Source: Pontiellaceae bacterium B12227 (GTDB lineage Bacteria; Verrucomicrobiota; Kiritimatiellia; Kiritimatiellales; Pontiellaceae). Taken from it: DNA of 64,000 bases. The translations under genes and the position numbers were made by a program. The stretch lies in assembly GCA_029432775.1 (NCBI GenBank), contig JAROAZ010000010.1, positions 62,001 through 126,000 of the forward strand, read 5' to 3'. Below, piece after piece: positions 16,868 to 26,239 of the stretch. Each line of letters opens with the position of its first letter. The stretch's first letter is position 1. Under the pieces are notes generated by a model, which ran no database searches, had not been told where the DNA came from, and worked only from the letters and a program-made list of their open reading frames with translations.

Positions 16868-18985
16868 ATGGCTGATAAGAAAAAAGACAACGAGATGGAA
16901 CTGTTTGAAGAAAACAAGGCAGTACCTCCGGCTGACGAGGAAGCAACCGCACCGGTTGTAGAAGAGCCGGCTGAGGAAGAGCTTCCTCCCGTGGAAGAGA
17001 AGAAGGGCTTTGATCCTTTGCATGCAGAGCATGGCCCGCTGAACCAAATGGTGCGGACTAATTTTCTGGAATATGCCACCTATGTGATTTGCGACCGCGC
17101 GATTCCGGCGCTGGAGGACGGCCTCAAGCCGGTGCAGCGGCGGATCATGCATGCGCTCAAGGAAAAGGACGACGGACGCTTTATCAAGGTGGCGAATATT
17201 GTCGGCCACACCATGCAGTATCATCCGCACGGCGACGCCTCCATTGCCGATGCACTGGTTACACTCACGAACAAACGCTATCTAATTGAAGGGCAGGGAA
17301 ACTTCGGCAACATCTTCACCGGCGACCGCGCCGCCGCCTCCCGTTACATTGAGTGTCGCCTGACACCGCTGGCCCGCAACGAGATCTTCAATAAAGACCT
17401 GACGGAATGGATTGCCAGCTATGACGGCCGGAACAAGGAACCGGTCAGCCTGCCGTGTAAACTTCCGCTGATGCTGATGCTCGGTGCGGACGGCATTGCC
17501 GTAGGCCTCTCCACCAGCATTCTGCCGCACAACTTTATTGAGCTGCTTGAAGCCCAGATTGAAATCCTCCGCGAAAAGAAACGGACTCCGGTTGAACTCA
17601 ACCTGCTGCCCGACTTCCAGACCGGCGGTTTGATGGATGTTTCGGAATACAATAAGGGCAACGGAAAAGTTAAACTGCGCGCGAAGATTGAAATGCGCAA
17701 AAACAACCGGCTCGTCATCACCGAAGTCCCGCACGGAACCAATACGGAATCGCTGACGGCCTCCATTGAGGACGCAGTGAAGAAGAAAAAGGTGCCCGTT
17801 CGCGCCATTGATGACTTTACCGCGGAAAAGGTTGAGATTGAACTGACTCTGACGCAGGGCGCCTCCCAGGAAAAGGCGATGGAAACGCTTTATGCCTTCA
17901 CCAAATGCGAAACCTCGGTGACCAGCCGCCTGATCTGCCTGCGCGAAAACCGCCCGGTTGAAATGACGATCGATGAAGTGCTGCGCGAAAATGTTCAGCA
18001 GCTGCTCCGCATTCTGGAGGGCGAGCTTGAACTCAAAAAAGCCAAACTGCTCGACGACTTTCACAACAAGACGCTGGTGCAGATCTTTGTTGAAAACCGG
18101 ATCTACAAAAAAATTGAGCAGTGTAAAACCTATGAGGCGGTTTATAAGGCCATCTACAAAGGTCTCGATCCTTTCAAGGATCAACTGAAGCGCGAAGTGG
18201 TGGATGACGATATTGAAATGCTGCTGGCCGTACGCATCAAGCGCATCTCCCTTTTTGACATCGAAAAGAACCGCAAGGACATCGAAGAGATTCTGGCGGA
18301 ACTGGCGCAGGTCGAGAAAGACCTCAACGGGCTCAACGGCTATACGATTCGCTATATCAAGCGCCTCATCAAAGAATACAAAGACCAGTATCCGCGCTGC
18401 ACTGAATCCACCAGCTTCAAAGAAGCCGACGTGCGCGAGCTGACCGCCTCTGAATTGCAGATTAAGCGCGATGAGAACGGATATATCGGAACCAATGTGA
18501 AGGGGGAAGTCATTCTTGAATGTTCCTCCCTCGACAAGCTGCTGGTGATCTGGACCAACGGGCAATATAAAGTGCTCCAGCCACCGGAAAAACTTTTTGT
18601 GGACGACAGCCTGGAGCGGTGCGAAATCTTCGACCGCGATAAGGAGTTCACCGCTGTTTATACTGACGCGCGCATTACCTATATGAAGCGTTTCAAAATC
18701 GGCGGGGCCATCATGAACCGGGAGTACTATCTTTCACAGGGTGAGAAATCGAAACTGCAGCTCCTTATCGACGGGACACCGGAAGGCATCTACGTGAAAT
18801 ACCGGCCGGCCAAAGGACAGCGGATTCATCAGCAGCGATTCAACCCGGCGGACATTGCCGTGAAAGGCGTAAAGAGCCGGGGAAACCGCATGACCACCAA
18901 GAGCATTAAATATATCGGTGCAGAGCCCGGTCGATGGTGGGATCAGAACGACGACGGAGCCATCCCCGAAGGTGTACTACTTTAA
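16868..18985 (+). CDS. parC: DNA topoisomerase IV-type subunit A (ParC/GyrA family)
   Basis: A 705-residue breakage-reunion subunit. After a ~55-residue acidic, proline-rich N-terminal tail come LKPVQRRIMHA, the HPHGD motif, and AASRYIECRLTPL with the catalytic tyrosine that attacks DNA. A coiled-coil segment follows (about 380-480). The C-terminal pinwheel is short (~200 residues), and no GyrA-box is evident, which argues against true gyrase. It lies 80 bases after parE on the same strand. Its TAA ends 2 bases before the stop of the convergent pseudopilin gene, so there is no room for a separate terminator. Confidence 0.92.
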   Translation: MADKKKDNEMELFEENKAVPPADEEATAPVVEEPAEEELPPVEEKKGFDPLHAEHGPLNQMVRTNFLEYATYVICDRAIPALEDGLKPVQRRIMHALKEKDDGRFIKVANIVGHTMQYHPHGDASIADALVTLTNKRYLIEGQGNFGNIFTGDRAAASRYIECRLTPLARNEIFNKDLTEWIASYDGRNKEPVSLPCKLPLMLMLGADGIAVGLSTSILPHNFIELLEAQIEILREKKRTPVELNLLPDFQTGGLMDVSEYNKGNGKVKLRAKIEMRKNNRLVITEVPHGTNTESLTASIEDAVKKKKVPVRAIDDFTAEKVEIELTLTQGASQEKAMETLYAFTKCETSVTSRLICLRENRPVEMTIDEVLRENVQQLLRILEGELELKKAKLLDDFHNKTLVQIFVENRIYKKIEQCKTYEAVYKAIYKGLDPFKDQLKREVVDDDIEMLLAVRIKRISLFDIEKNRKDIEEILAELAQVEKDLNGLNGYTIRYIKRLIKEYKDQYPRCTESTSFKEADVRELTASELQIKRDENGYIGTNVKGEVILECSSLDKLLVIWTNGQYKVLQPPEKLFVDDSLERCEIFDRDKEFTAVYTDARITYMKRFKIGGAIMNREYYLSQGEKSKLQLLIDGTPEGIYVKYRPAKGQRIHQQRFNPADIAVKGVKSRGNRMTTKSIKYIGAEPGRWWDQNDDGAIPEGVLL

Positions 18986-18987
18986 CC

Positions 18988-19473
18988 TTATTCCGTTTCA
19001 ACTGGCGGGTTCCGGGGCATGAATGTGCCGGTCATGACGGACGACTCGCCGCTGTCGGCATCAAATAACTGAAGAATCACATGTATGGGTTTGGAAGGTA
19101 GTTCATCACGAATTCGAGCCTGAAAGCTAAGCACATCTTCACGAACCAAAATGGTTCCACCAGGATTCATGACCAACTGACTTCCTTGCCATGCAATGTT
19201 CGTTCCACTGCCGAAATATAGTATCCGATTGTCTTCAGAAACTGTCGGAGCCTCGCTGATGGCCGCTCGGGCAAGATTTCCGATTGCCTCTATAGCCAGA
19301 GTAGCATCGCGTTGCAGGGCGACCCGTTGATTTCCCTCAATCCAACTTCGATGCCCTAACACCAGGAGCGATCCGATCAGCATTAAAAGAATAGACACGG
19401 ACAGCATAGCCAGCAGCATTTCCACCATGGTAAAGGCCGCCCGCCGGGAGCTGGAATGGAATCGTTTTCTCAC
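18988..19473 (-). CDS. Minor pseudopilin, GspJ/PilW-like
   Basis: About 161 residues with a class III prepilin leader: a basic N-terminus, then AFTMVEMLLAM with Glu at +5 and a long hydrophobic helix. The residue before the cut is Ala rather than the usual Gly, tolerated but less common. The remainder is a small beta-rich head. I chose the GTG at 19473, overlapping the upstream stop by 4 bases; a GTG at 19482 is possible. As last gene of the secretion operon it would form the pseudopilus tip with the GspI- and GspK-like proteins. Confidence 0.8.
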   Translation of the reverse strand: MRKRFHSSSRRAAFTMVEMLLAMLSVSILLMLIGSLLVLGHRSWIEGNQRVALQRDATLAIEAIGNLARAAISEAPTVSEDNRILYFGSGTNIAWQGSQLVMNPGGTILVREDVLSFQARIRDELPSKPIHVILQLFDADSGESSVMTGTFMPRNPPVETE

Positions 19474-19721
19474 CGGGCCCACTCTATTTCCCCTTTGCTA
19501 TTATCCACAGATATGAAATCCGATTCCGGCAAAGAAGCCATTTCGGCCACAGGAAGGGTTGGACGGGATTCTGTGTAGACTGGCGGTGGCGTAATCCGGC
19601 GCTTTTCAGCGGACTGACGATCACGACTCAGAGCCGTCAGCAGAATAACCAGACATGTGAAAGCAAGTGTGCCCGCAACCCACACAATCAGTGTCCCCGC
19701 TTTGTGAATATTATGTTTCAC
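19470..19721 (-). CDS. Small single-pass membrane protein in the secretion operon
   Basis: An 83-residue protein with one membrane helix (about 10-32) and a short Pro-rich extracytoplasmic tail. There is no prepilin signature and I do not recognise a family. It is locked into the operon by 4-base overlaps with the PilX/GspK-like gene before it and the GspJ-like gene after it, so it is probably an accessory of the pseudopilus complex. Small size leaves its function open. Confidence 0.65.
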   Translation of the reverse strand: MKHNIHKAGTLIVWVAGTLAFTCLVILLTALSRDRQSAEKRRITPPPVYTESRPTLPVAEMASLPESDFISVDNSKGEIEWAR

Positions 19722-21241
19722 CGGTACTCCATCCTCCAGTTTTTAAACACAGGCACCGTTGATGGCGATCCGGGTGCGGGAGAAAACATGAAACGCGCAT
19801 CATGATGATAGTCCTTCAAAAATCCTTTTCCACCCGAATAGCCAATGGTCCCCCGATCATACTGAACAATACTCCCGAAAAGATGAATATAGGGCAGGCC
19901 CAGATAGGAGCCTCGATCAGCAGTACCAAACCCTGCATTTGAGACTCCCCCGGGCGGTTCAGTCACAAAGATTGCCGCGTGTATATTCACAGGTCGGCCC
20001 TCATTACCGCTTCGATGATCCGGGAAATCGACCTCAACTTTTTCCTTGGCATAGAGACCCAGTCGTTCGTCCGAGCCAGGCTCAATATCGCGCGCCGCCC
20101 ACTGCTCAATGGGAATGGAGGGTGCCCCAGAACTATCAAGGGCAGGAGCAGATGCATAGACAATATTATCCACAATCGAGATAGTACCGTCCGAAACCAC
20201 AGAAACACTTCCCCCAACTTCCCCTTTCACCGAAACATCTCCGTTGACATAAATGATGTTATCATCAATTTCCGGCATCCCGATGTTATCAATATGATTT
20301 GTCGTTGATAGAGATGTACGACGCTCCGGTTCGACTACCACTTCCACATAACCGGCCGGCACATAGCGCCATCGCCTTCCATTTCTCTCCCAATGGGCCC
20401 GTTGCCATTCCATTCTGGTTACTGCCGGCGTAATCTCATCTTCGGTTAAAACGTATCGACCATCGGCCAGAAACTCGATTGCAGCAGGCCCTTCCACGGG
20501 AGCCATTCCGGATTGCCCCGCAATATCATCAATCAGATCTGAATCAAAATCTGTTTCAGGAACACCGAAAGAAAGCCCTTCAAGAAACACATCCGGATCA
20601 GCAACAGATGTTGTACGACTGTCATTGTAATTCACACGACTTGAACCCGTACTTGCACGACCGTAAATCTTTGGCGTTCCTCGAATATTAAATTTACCAT
20701 TTGTCTTGGTCGGGCCGTACAGCTTGTCTCCGTCGGCAAAACTTACATTACCTTCCGAGTGGGTCATCCAGACTTCCTCAGCAACGGTTGCAAGCCTAAC
20801 CAATGAATGAACAACTACCGAGGCGGCTCCTCCCGGCGAACGACCAACCACTTCGATTGCATAGTGCGCCGACTCATCCAATGCATTCTCAGCTGCCACG
20901 GCCCTCACAAAAACCTCATAGGATCCGGATCCGTCAATGGTACGGGAAAGAACGGCGGTATCGTCTCCGACCAGACCGTACCGCTCAAGCGGCCGGCGAT
21001 TATCATCGAACGTGATGATGGCCTTGAGTTCATTCAGACCGGCTTCGGCCATCCAGAATGCACGGGCATGATTCAATTGGCCGGAGGTTTCGAGCATGTC
21101 GACCTGTCCCAGGCGCAGGAACCCTACACTGAGAAATGCCAGCAGAAGCATGATCAGCATGACAATCAGCAGGATACCTCCTTCTTTACGGGCATTGTTT
21201 GACCGAAGCTTTTTCACAGATGTTATACTGTTAATTGGCAT
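19718..21241 (-). CDS. PilX/GspK-like minor pilin-assembly protein
   Basis: A 507-residue protein. The N-terminus has GGILLIVMLIMLLLAFLSVG, a pilin-like hydrophobic helix without the usual Glu5, followed by AFWMAEAGLNE, a phrase typical of PilX N-terminal domains. The large remainder (~430 residues) is beta-rich and not assigned; it contains repeated SVKGEVGGSVSVV-type strands like bactofilin or polymer-like beta rolls. GspK/PilX proteins cap the pseudopilus tip. It overlaps the GspI-like gene by 11 bases and the small membrane protein by 4. Family level is confident, exact role is not. Confidence 0.75.
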   Translation of the reverse strand: MPINSITSVKKLRSNNARKEGGILLIVMLIMLLLAFLSVGFLRLGQVDMLETSGQLNHARAFWMAEAGLNELKAIITFDDNRRPLERYGLVGDDTAVLSRTIDGSGSYEVFVRAVAAENALDESAHYAIEVVGRSPGGAASVVVHSLVRLATVAEEVWMTHSEGNVSFADGDKLYGPTKTNGKFNIRGTPKIYGRASTGSSRVNYNDSRTTSVADPDVFLEGLSFGVPETDFDSDLIDDIAGQSGMAPVEGPAAIEFLADGRYVLTEDEITPAVTRMEWQRAHWERNGRRWRYVPAGYVEVVVEPERRTSLSTTNHIDNIGMPEIDDNIIYVNGDVSVKGEVGGSVSVVSDGTISIVDNIVYASAPALDSSGAPSIPIEQWAARDIEPGSDERLGLYAKEKVEVDFPDHRSGNEGRPVNIHAAIFVTEPPGGVSNAGFGTADRGSYLGLPYIHLFGSIVQYDRGTIGYSGGKGFLKDYHHDARFMFSPAPGSPSTVPVFKNWRMEYR

Positions 21242-21713
21242 AAAAACTCCGGAGTTCGATGTTCTCTCCCTGCCCCGTGACTAGAGTCACCTCGATTTCC
21301 ATGCATTCAGCGGTAAAGAAGGCGCCTGTTGCTGTGGAGACAAAACGTACACGTGTTTGAATGGCGCGTTGAACGCCATTGATATTCACCATCTCTTCAG
21401 GATCACTGCTATGCCGATTGAAAGATAATCCGTTATACGATAGAAATACCCAGCTGTTACCGATGTTGATGCCGTCCACCCGTTCATCATGGAAATGAGG
21501 ATATAATTCAGAACGCACCTCCTCCATGCGACGGTGCGCTGCTGCAATGGCAGCGCGTTTATGCCCCTGAATAGCAACCGTATCTCCGAGCCTTACCGCT
21601 GAGCCCACCGTTCCAATGACGAGGATCGCAAGCAGTAACATGGCAACCATGACCTCTATTAACGAAGTACCGGCCTTATACTGTGCATTACTTGAATTTA
21701 CGTAATTTTTCAT
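21231..21713 (-). CDS. Minor pseudopilin, GspI/PilV-like
   Basis: A 160-residue protein with the prepilin motif AGTSLIEVMVAMLLL: Gly at -1, an unusual Thr at +1, and Glu at +5. A ~25-residue hydrophobic helix and a small mixed head follow (LRSFYAN at the end). It is part of the pseudopilus tip. The gene overlaps the upstream PilP-like gene by 26 bases and the PilX-like gene by 11, so it belongs to the same leftward operon. Confidence 0.8.
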   Translation of the reverse strand: MKNYVNSSNAQYKAGTSLIEVMVAMLLLAILVIGTVGSAVRLGDTVAIQGHKRAAIAAAHRRMEEVRSELYPHFHDERVDGINIGNSWVFLSYNGLSFNRHSSDPEEMVNINGVQRAIQTRVRFVSTATGAFFTAECMEIEVTLVTGQGENIELRSFYAN

Positions 21714-22239
21714 TCATATCCATAATGACAATTTCGTCATCCGGTCCATGGAGTCGAACTTTAGATTTTCCGATCTGGATAATTTCATAACCCTGGACCC
21801 GGTCACCAACCCGGTAGGTCTCTCCACTGAGACCAACCAAGGGGTTCGATGGACTCCAATAGATGCCATCGAGCTTAACATCAAACGTTTCCTTCGGAGC
21901 GGAAGGTTCCGGCTCATCTTCGATGATAATAATTTCCGGAACAATCATTGTAACTATATCATTTCTCGACGCTTCGAGAGCAGCCGCGAGTTCTTCGGTA
22001 TCATTTCGCAGCATGGCATCCACGGTTTTGACATTTGAATCGAGCGCATCAACCAACACGGTGTACTGTGATACGTTCGAAGTTCTTGTTCCCTCCCGAT
22101 TAATCTGAACCATCCAGTAAACCAGGGGGGCTGCAATAAGCGCCACCAGCAGCAACGTCAGTACTGCCGGAAGGCGTATCGTCTCTTCTCTATAGTTCTC
22201 ATCTCCGGCTCTTTCCGGCCTGCTTATTTTCTGAGTCAT
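21688..22239 (-). CDS. PilP/GspC-like inner-membrane protein
   Basis: A 183-residue protein with a cytoplasmic N-terminus, one membrane helix (about 24-47), a helical linker, and a C-terminal small beta domain starting at LDGIYWSPSNPLV and including YRVGDRVQGYEIIQIGKSKVRL. That beta module matches the HR domain of GspC and PilP, which touches the secretin. Position right after the PilO-like gene (4-base ATGA overlap) supports the role of linking the inner-membrane PilN/O frame to the secretin. Confidence 0.75.
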   Translation of the reverse strand: MTQKISRPERAGDENYREETIRLPAVLTLLLVALIAAPLVYWMVQINREGTRTSNVSQYTVLVDALDSNVKTVDAMLRNDTEELAAALEASRNDIVTMIVPEIIIIEDEPEPSAPKETFDVKLDGIYWSPSNPLVGLSGETYRVGDRVQGYEIIQIGKSKVRLHGPDDEIVIMDMNEKLRKFK

Positions 22240-22784
22240 GACCGGCCCTCCACAGTTTCCATCCTGAACAGGATCAGTTCAAACCTGATTTCCGCCCGGT
22301 AGAGTCCCGGATTCCTCGGATCCGCCTGGCGTGAGATCTGAAGTTCGCTTTCCGATAACAATTGCTGAACCGAAGCCACATCCGAAAGCAGCCGGTAAAT
22401 CGTTCCGAGATCGGCGCTCCCCTTCACTATTGCGGTCAATGCGGGTAATTTTCCATCTGCTGCATCCAGACGCTCCACCTTTAGAGAATCGACGGTAAAA
22501 CCAACTTTCAATGCTCTTTCCTGTACATAGGAAATCAGTTCATCCTCGGAATCAATGTGAGCAGCATTACCGCTCTCGAAACGCTGTTGCAATGCTTCGG
22601 CACGCTCCCGTGCCTGCACGAGTCGGGGAAAGACTTCAGCCAGATGTTGTGCCCGGGTCAACTTCCATTCGGATTGCATCCTCAAAGCATACGTACTCAG
22701 CCCGACGCCGGCAATCAATACCGCCGGGATCATCACCCAGAGGATCAATCGGCTGCGGCTCGACTTAAATTTACCCACATCCAT
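22236..22784 (-). CDS. PilO/GspM-like inner-membrane protein
   Basis: A 182-residue bitopic protein: a short basic cytoplasmic tail, a membrane helix (about 12-32), a coiled coil (QARERAEALQQRFE), then a ferredoxin-like fold ending in IRFELILFRME. This is the PilO/GspM layout. It would pair with the PilN-like protein encoded 7 bases upstream to form the periplasmic assembly frame. The ATG at 22784 has an AGGTGG box. Confidence 0.75.
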   Translation of the reverse strand: MDVGKFKSSRSRLILWVMIPAVLIAGVGLSTYALRMQSEWKLTRAQHLAEVFPRLVQARERAEALQQRFESGNAAHIDSEDELISYVQERALKVGFTVDSLKVERLDAADGKLPALTAIVKGSADLGTIYRLLSDVASVQQLLSESELQISRQADPRNPGLYRAEIRFELILFRMETVEGRS

Positions 22785-22791
22785 AATCCAC

Positions 22792-23385
22792 CTACTTTTT
22801 TAAAATACACTCAAACTGAACGAAAAAAACGGGGCCGCTTTCCGTATTGCGACGTTCGCCGTTCAGGGGCCGGATGGAGACTACCCGATTCATCAGCTCT
22901 TCATTCTTTTCCCATGCTGCACTCAATAGCGCAACCGGGTCACCGGCATCATCGGATGAAAGAGGCATCACCAGTCCGAAGGCCAGTTGCTCTTTGTTGG
23001 CAGATAAACTCTGCAGGGAAACTCCGGAAGGGAGATCCGTAAACAGGTTATGTATGACCGGCAGCAAATGGACCCGCTGTCCCAATGCTCTTTTGAGCTG
23101 AGCAATATCATAGGCCCGATCTTCGAGCTGACGAAAGGTTTCATCGGGATTCAGAAAAGCATCTTCCGTAACACCGGATACTGAACACACCGTCTGCTGG
23201 AGCATAGCCTGCTGCTGATGATTCTTAATCGTTTGCCGGATATTGACACTGCCGAAAAAGCCCACCGCAGCCAGCCCCGCAAAACAGATCAGCAAATAGA
23301 TCAGCATTCCGTTATAAAAACGGGCACGTTGCTCAGGTGCACTCGTCATCCCCTTTGCCAGATTTATTCTATAATCAACAGCCAT
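22792..23385 (-). CDS. PilN-like inner-membrane protein
   Basis: A 197-residue protein beginning MAVDYRINLA, where the INLA segment is the PilN peptide that binds PilM. A membrane helix (about 29-49), a coiled coil and a ferredoxin-like periplasmic domain follow. It sits between the PilM- and PilO-like genes, the canonical order. It forms the frame that couples the cytoplasmic PilM ring to the periplasm. Confidence 0.8.
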   Translation of the reverse strand: MAVDYRINLAKGMTSAPEQRARFYNGMLIYLLICFAGLAAVGFFGSVNIRQTIKNHQQQAMLQQTVCSVSGVTEDAFLNPDETFRQLEDRAYDIAQLKRALGQRVHLLPVIHNLFTDLPSGVSLQSLSANKEQLAFGLVMPLSSDDAGDPVALLSAAWEKNEELMNRVVSIRPLNGERRNTESGPVFFVQFECILKK

Positions 23386-23395
23386 GTTTCTTTCC

Positions 23396-24355
23396 CTATA
23401 GATTTCTTAGTCCAAGCCCCAGACTGGTCGTCATCAGCGGGGAAATTACATTGTTCTTTCTGGCCGACTTAAAGGCATGCGGAATCGAAAAATTGGGGTC
23501 CTGCAACGGACTCCAGACTTCAGTCGGCAAACCGATCGTGTCGTGGATCTGAGCAACAAATTCAGATTCCTCCGGCACAAACCCGGTGATCACCAGCTGG
23601 GTGACCGGCGTTTTATCTACTTTGACATGATAATAGAGCAGGGCATCGGATATATTTTCGATCAGATACTGTACTTTACTGGACCATTCAGCAGAACGGG
23701 AAATAATCGTGCGTGGATAGATGTAGTGGTCATTATAGAGAATCGAAATATCCGCATTGTACCGAGAGAGGTTGACCACGCAAACAGCACTGTCTTTATT
23801 GACCTTATCGCCGCGCAGGGCCAGATAGAGATTGCAAAGCGAGGTACAGCCGACATCCGTCAATACCGGAAAGAGTCCTGCTTTTTTGAGCAGGTTTAAC
23901 TGCTCATTCACTTTATGTTTATCCACGGCAACCAGAATCCCATGCAGCGCTTCTCCCACGTGAGTGTAAGGATCGTTCTTCGGGCGGTTCAGATGCCAAT
24001 CATAAACAATTTCTTCTGGAGGAAGCTGCAGACTTTCCTCGGCTTCCAGCCCCAGAGCCGAAGTCAACTCCCGCGGAGCCAAATCCGGATACTTAAAATA
24101 TTTAAGACAGAGCGAACGAGAATGAAGTCCGGCACAAACGGTGGTCGTGGGCATCCGGATCTTTTTCCACAGCTTTCGAACCACCTGTACAATTTCTTCA
24201 TCGCTTGCGTCGGGAGCGTATTCCATCCACCCCGCATGGGTGAGAGCAATCTTATGGCGCCCGCGTTTCACAATACGCGCCGCACTGACGACCCCGTCCG
24301 CAATATTAATTCCGGCAATGTTTTCGCGTTCTAATATGGTTTCTGCTGACGCCAT
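23396..24355 (-). CDS. pilM: PilM-like cytoplasmic assembly protein
   Basis: A 319-residue protein with the actin-like fold of PilM: an opening strand GINIADGVVSAARI, a middle segment LKKAGLFPVLTDVG, and AVCVVNLSRYNADISIL as the second nucleotide-binding motif. PilM forms a cytoplasmic ring that binds the PilN N-terminus and the motor. Its start lies 67 bases after the major pseudopilin stop, separated by a strong hairpin at 24390-24411 that may lower its expression relative to the pilin. Confidence 0.85.
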   Translation of the reverse strand: MASAETILERENIAGINIADGVVSAARIVKRGRHKIALTHAGWMEYAPDASDEEIVQVVRKLWKKIRMPTTTVCAGLHSRSLCLKYFKYPDLAPRELTSALGLEAEESLQLPPEEIVYDWHLNRPKNDPYTHVGEALHGILVAVDKHKVNEQLNLLKKAGLFPVLTDVGCTSLCNLYLALRGDKVNKDSAVCVVNLSRYNADISILYNDHYIYPRTIISRSAEWSSKVQYLIENISDALLYYHVKVDKTPVTQLVITGFVPEESEFVAQIHDTIGLPTEVWSPLQDPNFSIPHAFKSARKNNVISPLMTTSLGLGLRNL

Positions 24356-24389
24356 CTTTATTCCTCGAATTCTTGTGTAAGGCGGGTTG

Positions 24390-24411
24390 GGACGGCCCGG
24401 CCGGGCCGTCC
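24390..24411 (-). promoter_or_regulatory. Perfect 22-base GC palindrome after the major pseudopilin gene
   Basis: GGACGGCCC and GGGCCGTCC flank a GGCC centre. No T-run follows, so it is more likely an mRNA-stabilising or attenuating hairpin between the abundant pseudopilin and pilM than a full terminator. Confidence 0.65.
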
Positions 24412-24421
24412 TGACCTGAAC

Positions 24422-24835
24422 TTAGTCCGGAATCGCTTCTCCACCCAGGCCCTGCCAGGTGGTGATACCGTTCGCCACATTCATCACAACACTTTCACCG
24501 GCAGCATCACCTCGACCAACAGCTGTGACGGTGTAGTTGTTTTTATCCGTCACGTCGATGGTGTAGGTATCGAAGTAGGTACCCAGCAGATCATCAGCCG
24601 TGATGCCCGACAGGGCGGCAAGGTTGGCCGGTGCAGAACCCGTTTGAACGAAATGCATCCGGATCTGAGTGGCAACAGCACCACAACCGGTTCGGCCTTC
24701 CGAGGCCATGGCTTCTTCCGTATTACCGGTCATCATCGGAATCGCAACCGCAGCCAGAATAGCAACGATGATTGCAACAACCATGAGTTCCACCAGGGTG
24801 AACCCGGACTTTTTATTTTTCTTTCGTAGTTTCAT
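24422..24835 (-). CDS. gspG: Major pseudopilin, GspG-like
   Basis: A 137-residue protein with a very basic leader and the textbook cleavage site SGFTLVELMVVAII (Gly -1, Phe +1, Glu +5), then the hydrophobic N-terminal helix. The short head has one helix (CGAVATQIRMHF) and a small beta sheet, without an obvious calcium loop. It would be the main pseudopilus subunit, cut by a prepilin peptidase not encoded in this window. Flanked by hairpin 24390-24411 downstream and a 126-base gap upstream, where its own promoter may lie. Confidence 0.88.
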   Translation of the reverse strand: MKLRKKNKKSGFTLVELMVVAIIVAILAAVAIPMMTGNTEEAMASEGRTGCGAVATQIRMHFVQTGSAPANLAALSGITADDLLGTYFDTYTIDVTDKNNYTVTAVGRGDAAGESVVMNVANGITTWQGLGGEAIPD

Positions 24836-24961
24836 TTTTGGTCTCCTTGTTAACTTTTAATGTACTGCTATTTTTTCGGCGTACGGGTACCCCACCCTCG
24901 GCCGCCTGAAATTTATTTATTATTCTGATTCACCAGCTATCGTCTCATCCTCCCTCCCCGG

Positions 24962-26227
24962 CTAATGCATGCCGCTCGACACTGAAAATATCGGCATATA
25001 AATCGCTAAAACAATCGTCAGAATGAAAGCACCGAACACGCAGATAATGAGCGGTTCAAAAAGAGCCATGGTCGACATAATGGAAACTTCCACCTGGTCT
25101 TCGTAGAGGTCGGACACTTTATCCAGCACCTCCGGCAACTGGCCTGAATCCTCTCCAACGGATACCATACGAATAATCAAACCGGGAAAGATGCCAGACT
25201 GATCCAGACTGGCCGCAATTCGGTTGCCGGTCATGATTTTGTTACGGGCATTCAATACGCTGCGGCGGATAAGGCGGTTCCCCGTTGCTTCCGCGCAGAT
25301 TTCCAGCGCTTTGGAGATGGGCACGCCACTGTGCACCATAATCGACATACTGCGGCAGAAACGTGCCAGAATATATTTTTTCAAACTGTTTCCTGCATAG
25401 GGAATCGCCAGTTTAAACTGATCCCGCTGGAATGCGCCGGGCGGCGTACGCCCGTACAGAATCAAGCCGCCGGCAATCGCAGCAACCCCGCCGAAAATAT
25501 AAACAAAATTAGATACAAAAAACTCATTAATGCCGAATACCAGCAGTGTAAACGGAGGGAGATCCGACCCTTGATCCCCGAAAATCGCTGTGAAGCGGGG
25601 CAGGATGAATAATGTCATGATGATGCAGACGACAATGAAAAAGATTCCGATAAAAATCGGATAGGATGCCATCGCTTTAATGCGCCGCTGCAGACGATCA
25701 GACTTTTCAATATAGTCAGCCAGCTGGCGAAGCGTGGCCGGAAGCTTGCCCGATTCTTCCGCGACGTTAATCAATCCCTGAAACATGGAATTGAATACCT
25801 GAGGATGAGAATTCACTGCGGTGGAAAAGCTTCGTCCTTCGTGCAGCTGATTAACGATATCTTCACTCACCCGTTTCAGCACCGGATGTTCAAGCTCCAT
25901 ACTGATGCCTTCAATGGCATCGCGCAGCGGTACGCCGGCATTCACAGCAATGGCCAACTGCCGGCAGAACATGGCCAGATCGGTCATCTTAACCTTGGAA
26001 GAAAATGAAATAGATTTTTGTTTCTTCGCTGTCGATGCGGGAGCGTCTTCAATTTTCGGAGCAGTCATTGCAACCGGTTTGGAAGCCTCTTCAACACTGA
26101 ATAGATCAACAACGGTCAGCCCCTTACGCCGCAAGCCTTCCAAAGCCTCCAAACGGGTTGTGGCCTCAATGGTTGAACGAACCTCAAGCCCATCCTTATT
26201 TTTTGCGATGTAACTGAAAGATGCCAT
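24962..26227 (-). CDS. gspF: Inner-membrane platform protein, GspF/PilC-like
   Basis: A 421-residue protein with a short N-terminal DUF2134-like module (ATTRLEALEGLRRKGLTV) and two repeated T2SS-F domains. The first has FCRQLAIAVNAGVPLRDAIEG, the second FCRSMSIMVHSGVPISKAL. Three membrane segments lie near 210, 260 and 390. It anchors the ATPase and rotates or lifts pseudopilins. It follows the ATPase gene by 12 bases. Confidence 0.93.
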   Translation of the reverse strand: MASFSYIAKNKDGLEVRSTIEATTRLEALEGLRRKGLTVVDLFSVEEASKPVAMTAPKIEDAPASTAKKQKSISFSSKVKMTDLAMFCRQLAIAVNAGVPLRDAIEGISMELEHPVLKRVSEDIVNQLHEGRSFSTAVNSHPQVFNSMFQGLINVAEESGKLPATLRQLADYIEKSDRLQRRIKAMASYPIFIGIFFIVVCIIMTLFILPRFTAIFGDQGSDLPPFTLLVFGINEFFVSNFVYIFGGVAAIAGGLILYGRTPPGAFQRDQFKLAIPYAGNSLKKYILARFCRSMSIMVHSGVPISKALEICAEATGNRLIRRSVLNARNKIMTGNRIAASLDQSGIFPGLIIRMVSVGEDSGQLPEVLDKVSDLYEDQVEVSIMSTMALFEPLIICVFGAFILTIVLAIYMPIFSVSSGMH

Positions 26228-26239
26228 TCCGCATTCCCC

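Noticed and set aside
17282-18565. 427-codon frame opposite parC
   Set aside because: parC is unambiguous; the antisense frame is a composition effect.
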